From assembly GCA_035299065.1 (NCBI GenBank), contig DATGXI010000073.1, positions 41,634 to 105,633 on the forward strand: a stretch of DNA of 64,000 nucleotides, written 5' to 3'. Below the pieces are notes generated by a model. The model made no database searches. It saw only the letters and a list, made by a program, of their open reading frames with translations, and had not been told where the DNA came from. This DNA comes from DASPJQ01 sp035299065. GTDB taxonomy: Bacteria > Bacteroidota > Bacteroidia > Flavobacteriales_D > UBA2798. A program made the position numbers and the translations under genes. Of this stretch, positions 35,521 to 44,748 are shown piece after piece. Every line of letters starts with the position of its first letter. The first letter of the stretch is position 1.

Positions 35521-35952
35521 CTATTTTAATAGTGGGTGCAAAGATAGGTAATAATCTTCTTTTTGTCGCATGATGCGTGCCTTTGCGGCCGACTTGTCAC
35601 CATACCCGCAAAGGTGAAGAATGCCGTGTATCATTACCCTGTATAATTCATGTTTAATTGTGACTCCGTATTTTTTTGCATTGTCCTTAACGCGGTCAAT
35701 GCTTATGAATATATCACCCGAGACTGTTTTGTTTTCACAATAATCAAAGGTTATAATATCGGTATAATAATCGTGGTTTAAATGCTCGCGATTCATTTTT
35801 AAAAGATACTTATCGGAACAAAAAATGAAAGAAATTTCACCCGGGTTATGCTTCTCAGAACGAATGGATTTTGTTAACCATCTGATTATCAGATCTTTAT
35901 GAAGAAATCTATAGGTGGTGTCTTCCTTTGAAAAGGAATAACTTGCTGACAT
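35521..35952 (-). CDS. ybeY: rRNA maturation endoribonuclease YbeY
   Basis: This 143-residue zinc-dependent RNase works in 16S rRNA 3'-end processing. The metal motif reads HGILHLCGYGD near residue 110, where the classical HGxLHLxGYDH has His as third ligand; Asp stands there instead, a normal Bacteroidota variant. The upstream strand DIITFDYCENKTVSGDIFIS also fits the family. The gene has a 4-bp gap from the upstream HATPase gene. Confidence 0.92.
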   Translation of the reverse strand: MSASYSFSKEDTTYRFLHKDLIIRWLTKSIRSEKHNPGEISFIFCSDKYLLKMNREHLNHDYYTDIITFDYCENKTVSGDIFISIDRVKDNAKKYGVTIKHELYRVMIHGILHLCGYGDKSAAKARIMRQKEDYYLSLHPLLK

Positions 35953-35956
35953 TCAA

Positions 35957-36382
35957 TTAATTTGCCGAAACTTTAAAGACTATTTCCACTTTGCGGCCGT
36001 TGTCGTGGAACTCAACCTGGTCAGCCAGGTTTTTCATTAAAAAAACACCACGCCCGTTGGGCTTTTCTATATTTTCCGGATCAGTAGGATCGGGCAGTGT
36101 ATTATAGTCAAAACCCTTGCCCTGGTCTTCAACAAAAAAAGCAATGGCATTGGAACTTTGCTTACAGGTAACAATAACCTGTTTTTTTGGGTCACTTGAA
36201 TTGCCATGAAAAATGGCATTGTTCACTGCCTCGGTAAGCGCAATTAAAATATTGCCGTAAAAGTCATGGTTGACTTTGCTTTCCTCGCACACATCGTCAA
36301 TAAATTTTTCAACGAGCGAGAGGTTTTCGACTTTGGAGGAGAAATTTATCTGGTTCACATTTTGCGTATAAACGTTTTCCAT
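35957..36382 (-). CDS. HATPase-domain protein of the RsbW/anti-sigma kinase type
   Basis: This 141-residue protein is a single GHKL ATPase domain. The N box (ALTEAVNNAIFHGN), the G1 box (VEDQGKGFD) and the G2-type GRGVFLMKNLAD are present. The short length with no other domain resembles RsbW-like serine kinases that control sigma factors or anti-sigma antagonists. The target is unknown, and no STAS or sigma gene is next to it. It lies between DUF4175 (6-bp gap) and ybeY. Confidence 0.85.
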   Translation of the reverse strand: MENVYTQNVNQINFSSKVENLSLVEKFIDDVCEESKVNHDFYGNILIALTEAVNNAIFHGNSSDPKKQVIVTCKQSSNAIAFFVEDQGKGFDYNTLPDPTDPENIEKPNGRGVFLMKNLADQVEFHDNGRKVEIVFKVSAN

Positions 36383-36388
36383 AAGCGC

Positions 36389-39300
36389 TTACTGTACCTT
36401 ATTAAAATACTGGTTCACTTTTTGCTTGTAGTAAGGAGTTAGTGCTGGTGGAACAGTCCTTAACAACTCTATTTCCTTTTCTTTCTTGCGTTTATACTCA
36501 AGGAATTGTTTTTGGTTACTAAAATCTTCAAATTTATTTTCCTTCGACTCACGTTTATTGTCCTGGTCGCGTTCCCTTTCGGCCTTTTCGCTCTCTAAAA
36601 GACGGGTTAAAATGTCCTGTTGACGCCTAATGGTTTCAATGGTTATTTGTCTGTTAACCAGGTCTTCCTCGTTCTTTTCCATTTCTTCGGCAATTTTCTT
36701 GAGTTCGTTGCCTTTACCGCTTCCATCCTTATTTAGTTCCTGCCCCATTTTTTGCAGCATTTGACGAATGGCCTGTTGTTTTGCGGCTGCTTTTGCAAGG
36801 TCCTCACTCATACCTGGCATTAAACCGCCACTGCCTTTACCATTCATGCCAGGTGTTTTTCCCTCTTCCATTTGTTTTTTCATTTTCTCAAGCTGTTTTG
36901 AAAGCTGCTCCTGCATTTCTTTCATACCCTTCATGGATGGCTTCCCTTTTCCGTTTTGGCCTTGGCCGGGTTTATCACTTGGTTTGTTGCCGGGATTTGC
37001 CCCCGGTTTATTGCAATTGCTTTTTTTGTTCCCCTTTTTAGGACTGCCTTTTGATTGTGCCTGCGCTTGCGCCTGGGCCTGCATTTGCTGCAGGGCCTCG
37101 TCAAGCAACAAGGCCAGGTTGTTGAGCGATGTCATTACAAATTGCTGGTGCTTGTTAGCCTGGTTGGTGTTGCGCTCCTCTATTTTTTTAAGCGCAAGCT
37201 CCATGTTGTCATTCACCTTGCCTATTTCCTGGTTCACGTATGTTTTAAGCTGCACTACACGCTTGCTAAGGGCAAATAACGAGTCTTCCACTTTACGTGC
37301 GTCCTGCTTTAGTTTATGCTGTTTCTGGCCAAGTTTAACATACTTGGGATCCTTGGCGGCCGTTACTGTAAAATCATTCATCAATTCTTCCTGGTCAAAT
37401 GACAGGGTTATGATGTTTTCGAGCAACTGCCTTAGTGCCTGCATATCTTCCTCAGCTTGTTTTTCCTGGGCACTTTGCATGGCTTTTTGCATTTTATCGC
37501 TCATTTGCTGCATTTTTTCAGCAGCACTTTTTTGGTTCTCACTGGCTTTTTTATTCTTACCGTTCTCCAGGTTTTCCTTACTGTCCTGCATCTCTTTATC
37601 AATGGCATTTTGATCCTCTTTCATATCGGGCATTTCCATTGGCTCTTCCAGTTCTTCATTGAGCTTTTGCATTTCCTCCATCTCCTTCTTGGCCTCATCA
37701 AACTGTTTCTTGAGGTCTTCCTGCTCTTTTTTCAGGTCTTCACTATTGGCGTTTTTGTCTTTGCTTTTTTCCGAAAGCTCTTCTTCTTTTTTTGCCAGTT
37801 CATCCAATTTTTCGGTCAGGTTTTCTACTTTTTGCTCCAACTCCAGTTGCTTAAACAACTCCAGGCTACGGTCCAGTTCCTTTTCCATTTCCTTGTTGTT
37901 CATTTCCATCTTCTCCATTTGGTCCTGGATGGCTTTCTTGTCAGCATTTTCCATCATTTTCTGGATTTCTTCCAGCATTTTTTTCATCTCATCGGTCATG
38001 AGCTTTTCAAACAACTCGTCAAGCATTTGTTGCTTTTCCAGCAGCTCCGGATCGGGCTCGGTAAATTCTGATTTTTGCTCATTGTTCTGCTGATTCAGGT
38101 TTTGCATTTGCTCCACCTTTTTTTGCAGTTCCATTTGCTTTTGCAACAATTCCTCGGCTTTGTTCTTTTGCTGCCAGTCCATGTTCTTTTTATTGAGCAT
38201 GTCCTTTTGGAAATTGTCAAACTCTTTTTGCAGTTTTTGGGCGTCCTTTATGGCTGCCTCCATCTGGTTCTTGATTTCCGAATTATTCTTTTCGGTCTTC
38301 TCGTTTATCTCATCAACCGTTGGCACCCTGAAAACCTTGGTTTGGCTGCGGGCCGATTTAGGGCCGTTTACACCATCGTTATCCCAAACAACAAAGAAAT
38401 ACTCCACCTGGTCACCCGGGCTCAGCACAAGCCCGTCCATTGCCCAATAATGGATGAATTTTGAGCTGGTGCCTGCTTTGGCAAATGAAACCGACATGTC
38501 TTTCAACTCAAAATCCTTTGCTGAATTTTTCATTGAATCAGGAATGTATTTGTAATAGAATTTAAGATTGCTCAACCCATAATCATCACTAACCTGGCCC
38601 ATGAAATAACGGTTGCGTACCTGTACGCTGTCAATGGTCTCGTCAACGGTAATTTGCGGGTATTGGTCAGGAATTACATTGATAAAATAGCCCAGCGAGT
38701 CGTGTATTTTTACCTTGCTGTTAAAGGCCATAAAGCTATAGCGCTGCGATGAGCGGGCCTTGAATTTAAACTGGGAAAATCCGTTTTCTAACGGGGTTAG
38801 GCTATACGTAGAATCGCCCAATAAAAACTTGAGCTTTTCGGTGTTTTTGGTGGATATGTTCCAGGTAACTTTTGTGCCTTCAGGAATGTTCAGGTCACCT
38901 GTTTTGTTTACCGTAATGTCCTGCTTGCCAAGGTATTTAGGGTATTCAAGCTTGATGTTAAAGTCCAAAAGTGTTGGCCTTGGCAATACTTTAAGCTCAT
39001 ATGGCTTACTGTCAAAACCGGCAGCCGTTAAATGAAAACTGGTATTGCCCTGCACATTGCGCATGGTATACTCAAAATTGGTCTTTGACGTTTTTGTTAA
39101 CCGGTAGGTAATGTCACCAATAACTATACTGGCGTCATTGGGCAATGATTCACCCGTAAATTTAACCTGTACGGTAAAGTCAGACTTTTCGGCTGTAACC
39201 AGCTCATTGTTTAAAACAACAAACTGAAAAGGCGCAACAGGCCTGTATTCCGAATCATAGTTATACAGCCTTGATGTTCCATCGGTTACTATTTCGGGCC

Positions 39301-39823
39301 TGATAAGACCCAAAAGAATTAAAATCCCCATTGGTGGTAATGCGTATTTTAAATACCTGCGGTTTTCGCGCAAATCAATTGCCGATGTAAAGGCTACGGG
39401 CTTTAACTCATTTATTTTTTGGTTAATGGACGCCAGAATAAGTTCTTTTTGCGTGCCCGAAATGTCAGGCGACTCCTGCAGCTGAAGTGTATTGATGATT
39501 TTATCATTTACCTGCGGAAAATGCCGCCCTATGATGTTTGCGGCCTGCTGGTGCGATATGATTTTACCCAGTTTATATAACCTGGTAAGCGGCATAACAA
39601 TTAATGTTGCGGCCGAAAACAGGCTTAGGCCTGTGAACGAAAAAAACAAAAATGTGCGACCGGCTGTGCTTAGTTTGGCAAAAAAGTCGGTAAACAGGCA
39701 GGCTAAAAAAGCGATAAGAATTACGGATAAAAAAATCAATGTGCCGCGAAGCAACTGGTTTTTGTAAAACTTTCGTGTAAACTCATCAAGCTTTACCAAT
39801 AATGCATTGAAATTATCACTCAT
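36389..39823 (-). CDS. DUF4175 protein, large membrane protein with long coiled coil
   Basis: This 1144-residue protein (start ATG 39823; the frame upstream is not supported) has three N-terminal membrane helices (within residues about 20-55, 55-85 and 155-185), a beta-rich extracytoplasmic region (about 190-480) and a very long Lys/Glu/Gln-rich coiled coil from about 500 onward. The linker in the middle of the coil contains a Gly/Lys/Pro-rich low-complexity stretch (about 945-990). It ends with ALTPYYKQKVNQYFNKVQ. The family is known only as a domain of unknown function, typical of Bacteroidota. It starts the long minus-strand run, divergent from gltX. Confidence 0.85.
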   Translation of the reverse strand: MSDNFNALLVKLDEFTRKFYKNQLLRGTLIFLSVILIAFLACLFTDFFAKLSTAGRTFLFFSFTGLSLFSAATLIVMPLTRLYKLGKIISHQQAANIIGRHFPQVNDKIINTLQLQESPDISGTQKELILASINQKINELKPVAFTSAIDLRENRRYLKYALPPMGILILLGLIRPEIVTDGTSRLYNYDSEYRPVAPFQFVVLNNELVTAEKSDFTVQVKFTGESLPNDASIVIGDITYRLTKTSKTNFEYTMRNVQGNTSFHLTAAGFDSKPYELKVLPRPTLLDFNIKLEYPKYLGKQDITVNKTGDLNIPEGTKVTWNISTKNTEKLKFLLGDSTYSLTPLENGFSQFKFKARSSQRYSFMAFNSKVKIHDSLGYFINVIPDQYPQITVDETIDSVQVRNRYFMGQVSDDYGLSNLKFYYKYIPDSMKNSAKDFELKDMSVSFAKAGTSSKFIHYWAMDGLVLSPGDQVEYFFVVWDNDGVNGPKSARSQTKVFRVPTVDEINEKTEKNNSEIKNQMEAAIKDAQKLQKEFDNFQKDMLNKKNMDWQQKNKAEELLQKQMELQKKVEQMQNLNQQNNEQKSEFTEPDPELLEKQQMLDELFEKLMTDEMKKMLEEIQKMMENADKKAIQDQMEKMEMNNKEMEKELDRSLELFKQLELEQKVENLTEKLDELAKKEEELSEKSKDKNANSEDLKKEQEDLKKQFDEAKKEMEEMQKLNEELEEPMEMPDMKEDQNAIDKEMQDSKENLENGKNKKASENQKSAAEKMQQMSDKMQKAMQSAQEKQAEEDMQALRQLLENIITLSFDQEELMNDFTVTAAKDPKYVKLGQKQHKLKQDARKVEDSLFALSKRVVQLKTYVNQEIGKVNDNMELALKKIEERNTNQANKHQQFVMTSLNNLALLLDEALQQMQAQAQAQAQSKGSPKKGNKKSNCNKPGANPGNKPSDKPGQGQNGKGKPSMKGMKEMQEQLSKQLEKMKKQMEEGKTPGMNGKGSGGLMPGMSEDLAKAAAKQQAIRQMLQKMGQELNKDGSGKGNELKKIAEEMEKNEEDLVNRQITIETIRRQQDILTRLLESEKAERERDQDNKRESKENKFEDFSNQKQFLEYKRKKEKEIELLRTVPPALTPYYKQKVNQYFNKVQ

Positions 39824-39968
39824 ATTATTCCTGTACGCCTTATAACGGGTTTGGTTCGCCTCAATTACACGAATTTGCACTAATTGTGTTAAAACGCTTT
39901 TTTGGGCAAGGTTAAAAATACGGGTTTAGAAGGAGATAGTTGTGGTTTTAACAAAATTAAAGACTGTG

Positions 39969-40040
39969 AGACACAAGACACTAGACGCCAGCAAGGCTCC
40001 CTTTTCATTAATCTTTCTTGCGTCTTGTGTCTAGCGTCTT
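39969..40040. repeat. Imperfect inverted repeat made of 7-bp AGACrC units
   Basis: The left arm (39969-39996) consists of 7-bp units such as AGACACA, AGACACT and AGACGCC; the right arm (40017-40040) reads as their reverse complement (AAGACGC, TAGACAC, AAGACGC). About 20 bp lie between the arms. It could form a cruciform or hairpin and looks like a dispersed REP/MITE-type element. It sits between the divergent DUF4175 and gltX genes. Confidence 0.6.
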
Positions 40041-40055
40041 ATATCTAATTAGTTA

Positions 40056-40063
40056 TACCTTTG
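40056..40063 (+). promoter_or_regulatory. gltX -7 box (TACCTTTG)
   Basis: A perfect TAnnTTTG lies 19 bp upstream of the gltX start codon. The nearest TTG (40025-40027) is 28 bp upstream of the box, longer than usual. Confidence 0.5.
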
Positions 40064-40082
40064 CCCTCCCAATTTTAACACT

Positions 40083-41624
40083 ATGTCAAGAAGAACCCGT
40101 GTACGTTTTGCCCCTAGCCCAACCGGCCCCCTGCACATGGGAGGCGTGCGTACGGCTTTGTACAATTACCTGTTTGCCAAAAAAAACAATGGCGATTTTA
40201 TTTTGCGTATTGAGGATACCGACCAGGGGCGATTTGTACAGGGTGCCGAAAACTACATAATTGAGGCTTTAAAGTGGTGCGGAATTGAGCCGGGTGAAGG
40301 AGTTGGTTTTGGTGATGGCCCTCATGCGCCTTACCGCCAAAGTGAACGCAAGGAAAAAGGCATTTATAAGCAATACGCCCAGCAATTGATTGATAGCGGC
40401 CATGCGTATTATGCATTTGACACCTCAGAGGAGCTGGACACTATGCGCAAACGTTTAGAGGCTGCCAAAGCAAAGTCAACCTCGTACAATGCCATTACGC
40501 GCCAGGAAATGAAAAACTCCTTAACCCTGAGTGAAGATGAAGTGAAACGTAAGCTGGAGTCGGGCGACCCCTATGTTGTGCGCATTAAAATACCCCGTAA
40601 CGAAGAAGTGCGTTTGAAAGACATTATTCGTGGGTGGGTGGTTGTAAACAGCAATGAACTTGACGATAAAGTTTTGTATAAAAGCGATGGTATGCCAACG
40701 TACCACCTGGCCAATATTGTTGACGATTATTTAATGCAAATTACACACGTAATTCGTGGTGAAGAGTGGTTGCCCTCAGCCCCGCTTCATGTTTTATTAT
40801 ACCGGTATTTGGGATGGGAAAGTGTAATGCCGGAGTTTGCGCATTTACCTTTGTTGCTCAAGCCTGATGGAAATGGAAAATTAAGCAAGCGTGATGGTGA
40901 CCGTTTAGGTTTTCCTGTTTTTCCGCTGGACTGGAAGGGTGTGAATGCTGAAACCGGGCAAATGGAAACCTCAAGCGGATACCGTGAAAAAGGATATTTT
41001 CCCGATGCGTTTATAAACATGCTTTTGTTGTTGGGATGGCACCCAAGTGGTAATGATGAAGTGTTGACCATGGCCGAAATGATTGAGCAGTTTTCATTGG
41101 AACGCGTTAGTAAAAGCGGGGCAAAATTTGATCCTGAAAAAACAAAATGGTTTAACCAGCAATATTTGCGTAAACGTACACCGCTTGAATTGGCCGATGC
41201 CTGGAGGCCTGAACTGGATATACGCGGCATAAAGCCTGCGCCTGCATACCTTGAAAGTGTGTGTAAACTGTTGCAGGAAAAAGCACAGTTTGTAAACGAG
41301 TTCTGGAACCTGGGAAGTTATTTCTTTGTAGACATTGTTGCTTACGATGAAGAGGTGATTAAGAAGCGCTGGAATGATAAAAGCAAAGCGTTTTTTAACG
41401 CCCTGGCTGCTGCATATGAAGGAACCGAACCGTTTGATGCGGCAACCACTGAAAACATATTTAAACAAACATGCGAAGTTATGGGTGTAAAAACCGGTGA
41501 GGTTATGCAATTGTACCGCGTGGCTTTGACCGGAGCTGCCGGTGGGCCTGCTTTGTTTGAAATAACCGCGTTGCTTGGTAAGCAAACCGTGGCCGAACGT
41601 TTAAAGAAGATGGCCGAACGCTAA
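40083..41624 (+). CDS. gltX: Glutamyl-tRNA synthetase
   Basis: This 513-residue class I aminoacyl-tRNA synthetase charges tRNA-Glu. The HIGH-type motif reads FAPSPTGPLHMGGVRTALYNYLFA and the KMSKS-type motif KLSKRDGDRLG. The catalytic core is followed by a helical anticodon-binding domain ending FEITALLGKQTVAERL. A strong terminator follows. Whether it is discriminating for Glu only cannot be told from the sequence alone. Confidence 0.96.
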   Translation: MSRRTRVRFAPSPTGPLHMGGVRTALYNYLFAKKNNGDFILRIEDTDQGRFVQGAENYIIEALKWCGIEPGEGVGFGDGPHAPYRQSERKEKGIYKQYAQQLIDSGHAYYAFDTSEELDTMRKRLEAAKAKSTSYNAITRQEMKNSLTLSEDEVKRKLESGDPYVVRIKIPRNEEVRLKDIIRGWVVVNSNELDDKVLYKSDGMPTYHLANIVDDYLMQITHVIRGEEWLPSAPLHVLLYRYLGWESVMPEFAHLPLLLKPDGNGKLSKRDGDRLGFPVFPLDWKGVNAETGQMETSSGYREKGYFPDAFINMLLLLGWHPSGNDEVLTMAEMIEQFSLERVSKSGAKFDPEKTKWFNQQYLRKRTPLELADAWRPELDIRGIKPAPAYLESVCKLLQEKAQFVNEFWNLGSYFFVDIVAYDEEVIKKRWNDKSKAFFNALAAAYEGTEPFDAATTENIFKQTCEVMGVKTGEVMQLYRVALTGAAGGPALFEITALLGKQTVAERLKKMAER

Positions 41625-41629
41625 AATAA

Positions 41630-41656
41630 AAAAGGGCCACACGAAGCGGCCCTTTT
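41630..41656. terminator. Bidirectional terminator between gltX and the anti-sigma gene
   Basis: AAAAGGGCC (41630-41638) pairs with GGCCCTTTT (41648-41656) around a 9-nt loop. It can stop gltX on the plus strand and the gene ending at 41678 on the minus strand. Confidence 0.85.
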
Positions 41657-41677
41657 ATTGTATGTGTGAGGTAGGAG

Positions 41678-42838
41678 TTAGCGACTTAATTTTATTAAAT
41701 ATTTCTTACCGTAGTCAACACCGTCTTTACCTTTTGCGGTAAACGTGCAGAAATAATTTCCTTCTGGAGCGTCCTGGCCGTCCCAACCACGGTTTATGTC
41801 ATCTGATTCAAACAAAATCTTTCCGTTCTGGTCAGCAATAGTCATGTGGAATTTCTCCAGGTTTTTACCGCTTAATTTAAACAGGTCGTTTTTACCATCG
41901 CCATTTGGTGTAAATACGTTTGGCAACCTGTTTATAACTGAAGCTTCTTGTGCAGGTTCTTCTGCTTTTTTCTCTTCAACGGTAATCAATACTTTATTTG
42001 TGTAAGACTTACCTGCCTTGTTTTTAACTGTTAAAGACACCATGTAGTTTCCTGGCTCGGTATACGTGTAACGCGGAGATGACTCTTTGCTTGTTGGGCC
42101 GTTCTCATAAAAACTCCAGTCATATCCCTCGGCCGGAGTAAGGTTGCTGAAGTCAACTGTTAAGGGAGCCTGACCTGACCATACATTGGCTTTGATACCT
42201 GCTATAACCTCGTTTTCCTCCAGTTTTGACACTTTAACGTCTGTATTGGTATTTGCAGGTTCAATTGCTGGCTCAACACTTGTTTCATCGTCTGAATCAA
42301 TTTGGGCCAATAGTTTATTGATGAGTTCCTGGCTGTATTTGTTTTTGTTTTTATCGGTACTTAGCCACTGGCCAACTACTGAAGGCGATTTGTCGGTTTC
42401 AGATTGGTTTATTTCAACCAGTACTTTTTGCGTTTCGTTGCCTTTTGTAACCTGCATGATAGAAAGTACTTTCCCTTGGTTGGTTACACTCTTAATTTCG
42501 GTAACCTGTACGTTGCCTGGGAGCTCAACGGTATTGTTGTTCGAATTGTTTGTGGTTTGAGTATTTGTGGTTTGAGTGGGTGTATTACCGGCTTTTTTAT
42601 CATCACCTTTAAATACAAAATACCCAACTCCCAGCCCTGTTCCAACGGCAATGGTTGCAATGGCAGCAATTTTAGCAAAACCTAAACCAGCCTTGGCAGC
42701 AACAGCAGTAGTAGTAGACGCAGCAGCATTGGCAGCAAGCTTGGCCTGTATGGCTTCCCATCCGCCCACCGGGGGATTTGACTCCATGTTTTCAAGGCCT
42801 GACTTGAATAGGTTTTCTATGTTTATATTGTTTTCCAC
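41678..42838 (-). CDS. Anti-sigma-like membrane protein with PKD and T9SS type B domains
   Basis: This 386-residue protein has a short cytosolic part (NIENLFKSGLENMESNPP, then VGGWEAIQAKL), a pattern seen in Bacteroidota anti-sigma factors. One membrane helix follows (about 53-76). The extracytoplasmic part contains a PKD domain (about 205-290, WSFYENGPTSKESSPRYTYT) and a C-terminal gliding-motility-associated (T9SS type B) domain (about 300-386, LPNVFTPNGDGKNDLFKLSG). There is no cleavable signal peptide. It starts 3 bp after the ECF sigma gene stop, so the two are a pair. A T9SS sorting domain on an anti-sigma protein that stays in the membrane is unusual and may couple sigma release to export status. 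Confidence 0.82.
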   Translation of the reverse strand: MENNINIENLFKSGLENMESNPPVGGWEAIQAKLAANAAASTTTAVAAKAGLGFAKIAAIATIAVGTGLGVGYFVFKGDDKKAGNTPTQTTNTQTTNNSNNNTVELPGNVQVTEIKSVTNQGKVLSIMQVTKGNETQKVLVEINQSETDKSPSVVGQWLSTDKNKNKYSQELINKLLAQIDSDDETSVEPAIEPANTNTDVKVSKLEENEVIAGIKANVWSGQAPLTVDFSNLTPAEGYDWSFYENGPTSKESSPRYTYTEPGNYMVSLTVKNKAGKSYTNKVLITVEEKKAEEPAQEASVINRLPNVFTPNGDGKNDLFKLSGKNLEKFHMTIADQNGKILFESDDINRGWDGQDAPEGNYFCTFTAKGKDGVDYGKKYLIKLSR

Positions 42839-42841
42839 TAA

Positions 42842-43378
42842 TTAATCAATCATTTTTTGTTTTTGCATAGCTTTTACAAGGTATGCTTTGGCTCTCAGGA
42901 ACTGTGTTTTGGACGTACTTTCCGAAACGCCCAGTTCTTCGGCAATTTCTTTATGGCTGTATCCTTCAATCACAAACATGTTGAACACAACTTTATACCC
43001 CGTGGGAATATTGTTCAAAATGTTCAGGAGTTCTTCGGCATTCAATGTGCTTTCAACATTGTATCCCGAGTCAAGTGCATATCCCACCTGGTCAATGTCA
43101 GCAAGCAAATTGTGTTCTTTGTTCCTGCGTATACTATCCAGCGCGGTATTCACAAAAATACGCCTGATCCAACCTTCAAAAGAACCCTGGCTTTGGAAAG
43201 AACCAATCTTTTCAAAAACCTTTACAAACCCATCCTGCAATACATCCTCGGCTTCATCGCGGTTATTCATGTATCGCATGCAAACCCCCATCATTTTGCG
43301 GCTGTATTTTTCATACAACTGCTTTTGTGACAATGGATTGCGTGCTTTACAACCTTCGATTAACTCCTCATCCGTCAT
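42842..43378 (-). CDS. ECF-type RNA polymerase sigma factor
   Basis: From the ATG at 43378 the protein is 178 residues. Region 2 (YSRKMMGVCMRYMNNRDEAEDVLQDGFVKVFEKI) and region 4 (GYKVVFNMFVIEGYSHKEIAEELGVSESTSKTQFLRAK) are intact. It pairs with the downstream anti-sigma gene. Fifteen extra upstream codons (to 43423) are open but the usual MTDEEL start is at 43378. Which promoters it uses is unknown. Confidence 0.93.
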   Translation of the reverse strand: MTDEELIEGCKARNPLSQKQLYEKYSRKMMGVCMRYMNNRDEAEDVLQDGFVKVFEKIGSFQSQGSFEGWIRRIFVNTALDSIRRNKEHNLLADIDQVGYALDSGYNVESTLNAEELLNILNNIPTGYKVVFNMFVIEGYSHKEIAEELGVSESTSKTQFLRAKAYLVKAMQKQKMID

Positions 43379-43457
43379 TGAGTTTACAATTAAGAGACCT
43401 AATTTAACCATAAAAAGTTGCACGGGGTATGGTTATTTTTCCCAAATTGCTGTTAAA

Positions 43458-44747
43458 ATGAAGGGGTTGAGGGTATTTTTTTTAGCCATTTTAGTTGTTG
43501 GATTGTTGTCACAGCACAGGTGTTCGAGGTATCGTAATGATATAAAGGGTTGGAATTATAACACTCCTTACAACACTCTTGTAGAAAATGGCCCGTGGAT
43601 GTTCAATTTAGTTCTTTCGAAAGACACATTGTCTTTTCACTGTCAATATAGTTCAAAAGATTCTTCTTTTACCATTATTAATGCAACCGAAAAAATTGTG
43701 TGCCCGCCTATAAAAGTGAAAGGCGATAGCATATTTTTCAGCACACCTGTTTTCCAAAATATTTTTTGTTTAAAGGCGGGTCCCGGATATTTGAGGGGAG
43801 AGTGGAGAAACCTGAGCAGGGGCAATAATTACCGAATACCTGTTTTTGCTTACATGAGCATTGATAAACCCTCAACATTATTATTGCCATCGGTAACAGG
43901 TATAAAATGGGAATGTGATTTTGGAACAGCAAACGAACGTTATAAAGCAATTGGTATTTTTAATGAATTTACACCCGTTGGGCAGGATCCTTTAAAGAAC
44001 ACCAATTATACTGTGACAGGAACTTTTTTAACCGAGACGGGCGATTACCGTTACCTGGAAGGAAAAGTGGTTAACAACAAACTTACACTATCCTGTTTTG
44101 ACGGGAGCCACGCTTTCCTGTTTAAAGGAACTATAAAAGGCGATTCCATTACCAATGGTGCTTTTTATTCGGGTACGCATAGTTATGAAACATGGACCGC
44201 CTGGCGTAATGACAAAGCTCAATTGAGAAATCCCGATTCATTGACAACTTTAAAACCCGGTCAAAAAACAGTTGCCTTTAGTTTTAAAGACCTTAAAGGA
44301 AACGTGGTTACTTATCCCTCAAAACGATTTGAAAACAAACCCGTGATTATTTCAGTCATGGGCAGCTGGTGTCCAAATTGCATGGATGAGACTTTATTTA
44401 TGCAGGAATTAAAAAACAAGTATGAATCCAAGGGTCTTGAAATTTTGGCTTTGTGTTTTGAAAGAACCGATGATTACACCAGGTCGGTTGAAGCCGTCAA
44501 TAAAATGAAAGAAAACCTTAACCTGGACTTTGATTTTTTAATTGCCGGTACGCCCGCAGGTGAAAGCACGTCAAAAGCATTACCGTCCATTACTAAAATA
44601 TGGTCATACCCCACAACCTTATACCTTGACAAAAAAGGAAACGTGCGAAAAATCTATACAGGATTCTATGGTCCGTCAACAGGCCTTTATTACAATCATT
44701 ATACTGAACAAACCATCAAGTTTGTTGAGGCTTTGTTAATGGAATAA
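43458..44747 (+). CDS. TlpA-like thiol-disulfide oxidoreductase, exported
   Basis: From ATG 43458 the protein is 429 residues with an N-terminal signal helix (residues 4-17). The C-terminal 150 residues form a thioredoxin-like TlpA/ResA domain with active site W304-CPNC-308 and a downstream cis-Pro strand (YPTTLYLDKKGNV). The N-terminal 270 residues form an uncharacterised beta-rich domain. Such proteins reduce disulfides or help cytochrome c and redox maturation in the periplasm. The last plus-strand base of the gene lies one base before the rpiB stop. The longer frame starting at 42888 is a shadow of the sigma gene and is rejected. Confidence 0.87.
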   Translation: MKGLRVFFLAILVVGLLSQHRCSRYRNDIKGWNYNTPYNTLVENGPWMFNLVLSKDTLSFHCQYSSKDSSFTIINATEKIVCPPIKVKGDSIFFSTPVFQNIFCLKAGPGYLRGEWRNLSRGNNYRIPVFAYMSIDKPSTLLLPSVTGIKWECDFGTANERYKAIGIFNEFTPVGQDPLKNTNYTVTGTFLTETGDYRYLEGKVVNNKLTLSCFDGSHAFLFKGTIKGDSITNGAFYSGTHSYETWTAWRNDKAQLRNPDSLTTLKPGQKTVAFSFKDLKGNVVTYPSKRFENKPVIISVMGSWCPNCMDETLFMQELKNKYESKGLEILALCFERTDDYTRSVEAVNKMKENLNLDFDFLIAGTPAGESTSKALPSITKIWSYPTTLYLDKKGNVRKIYTGFYGPSTGLYYNHYTEQTIKFVEALLME

Positions 44748-44748
44748 C

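Noticed and set aside
37457..38071. Long plus-strand ORF of 204 codons rich in Phe and Leu
   Set aside because: It is the antisense of the Lys/Glu-rich coiled coil of DUF4175; AAG/GAA codons read backwards give CTT/TTC.
42888..43457. Upstream extension of the TlpA-like gene by 190 codons
   Set aside because: It is antisense to the ECF sigma gene, and the signal peptide starts at 43458.
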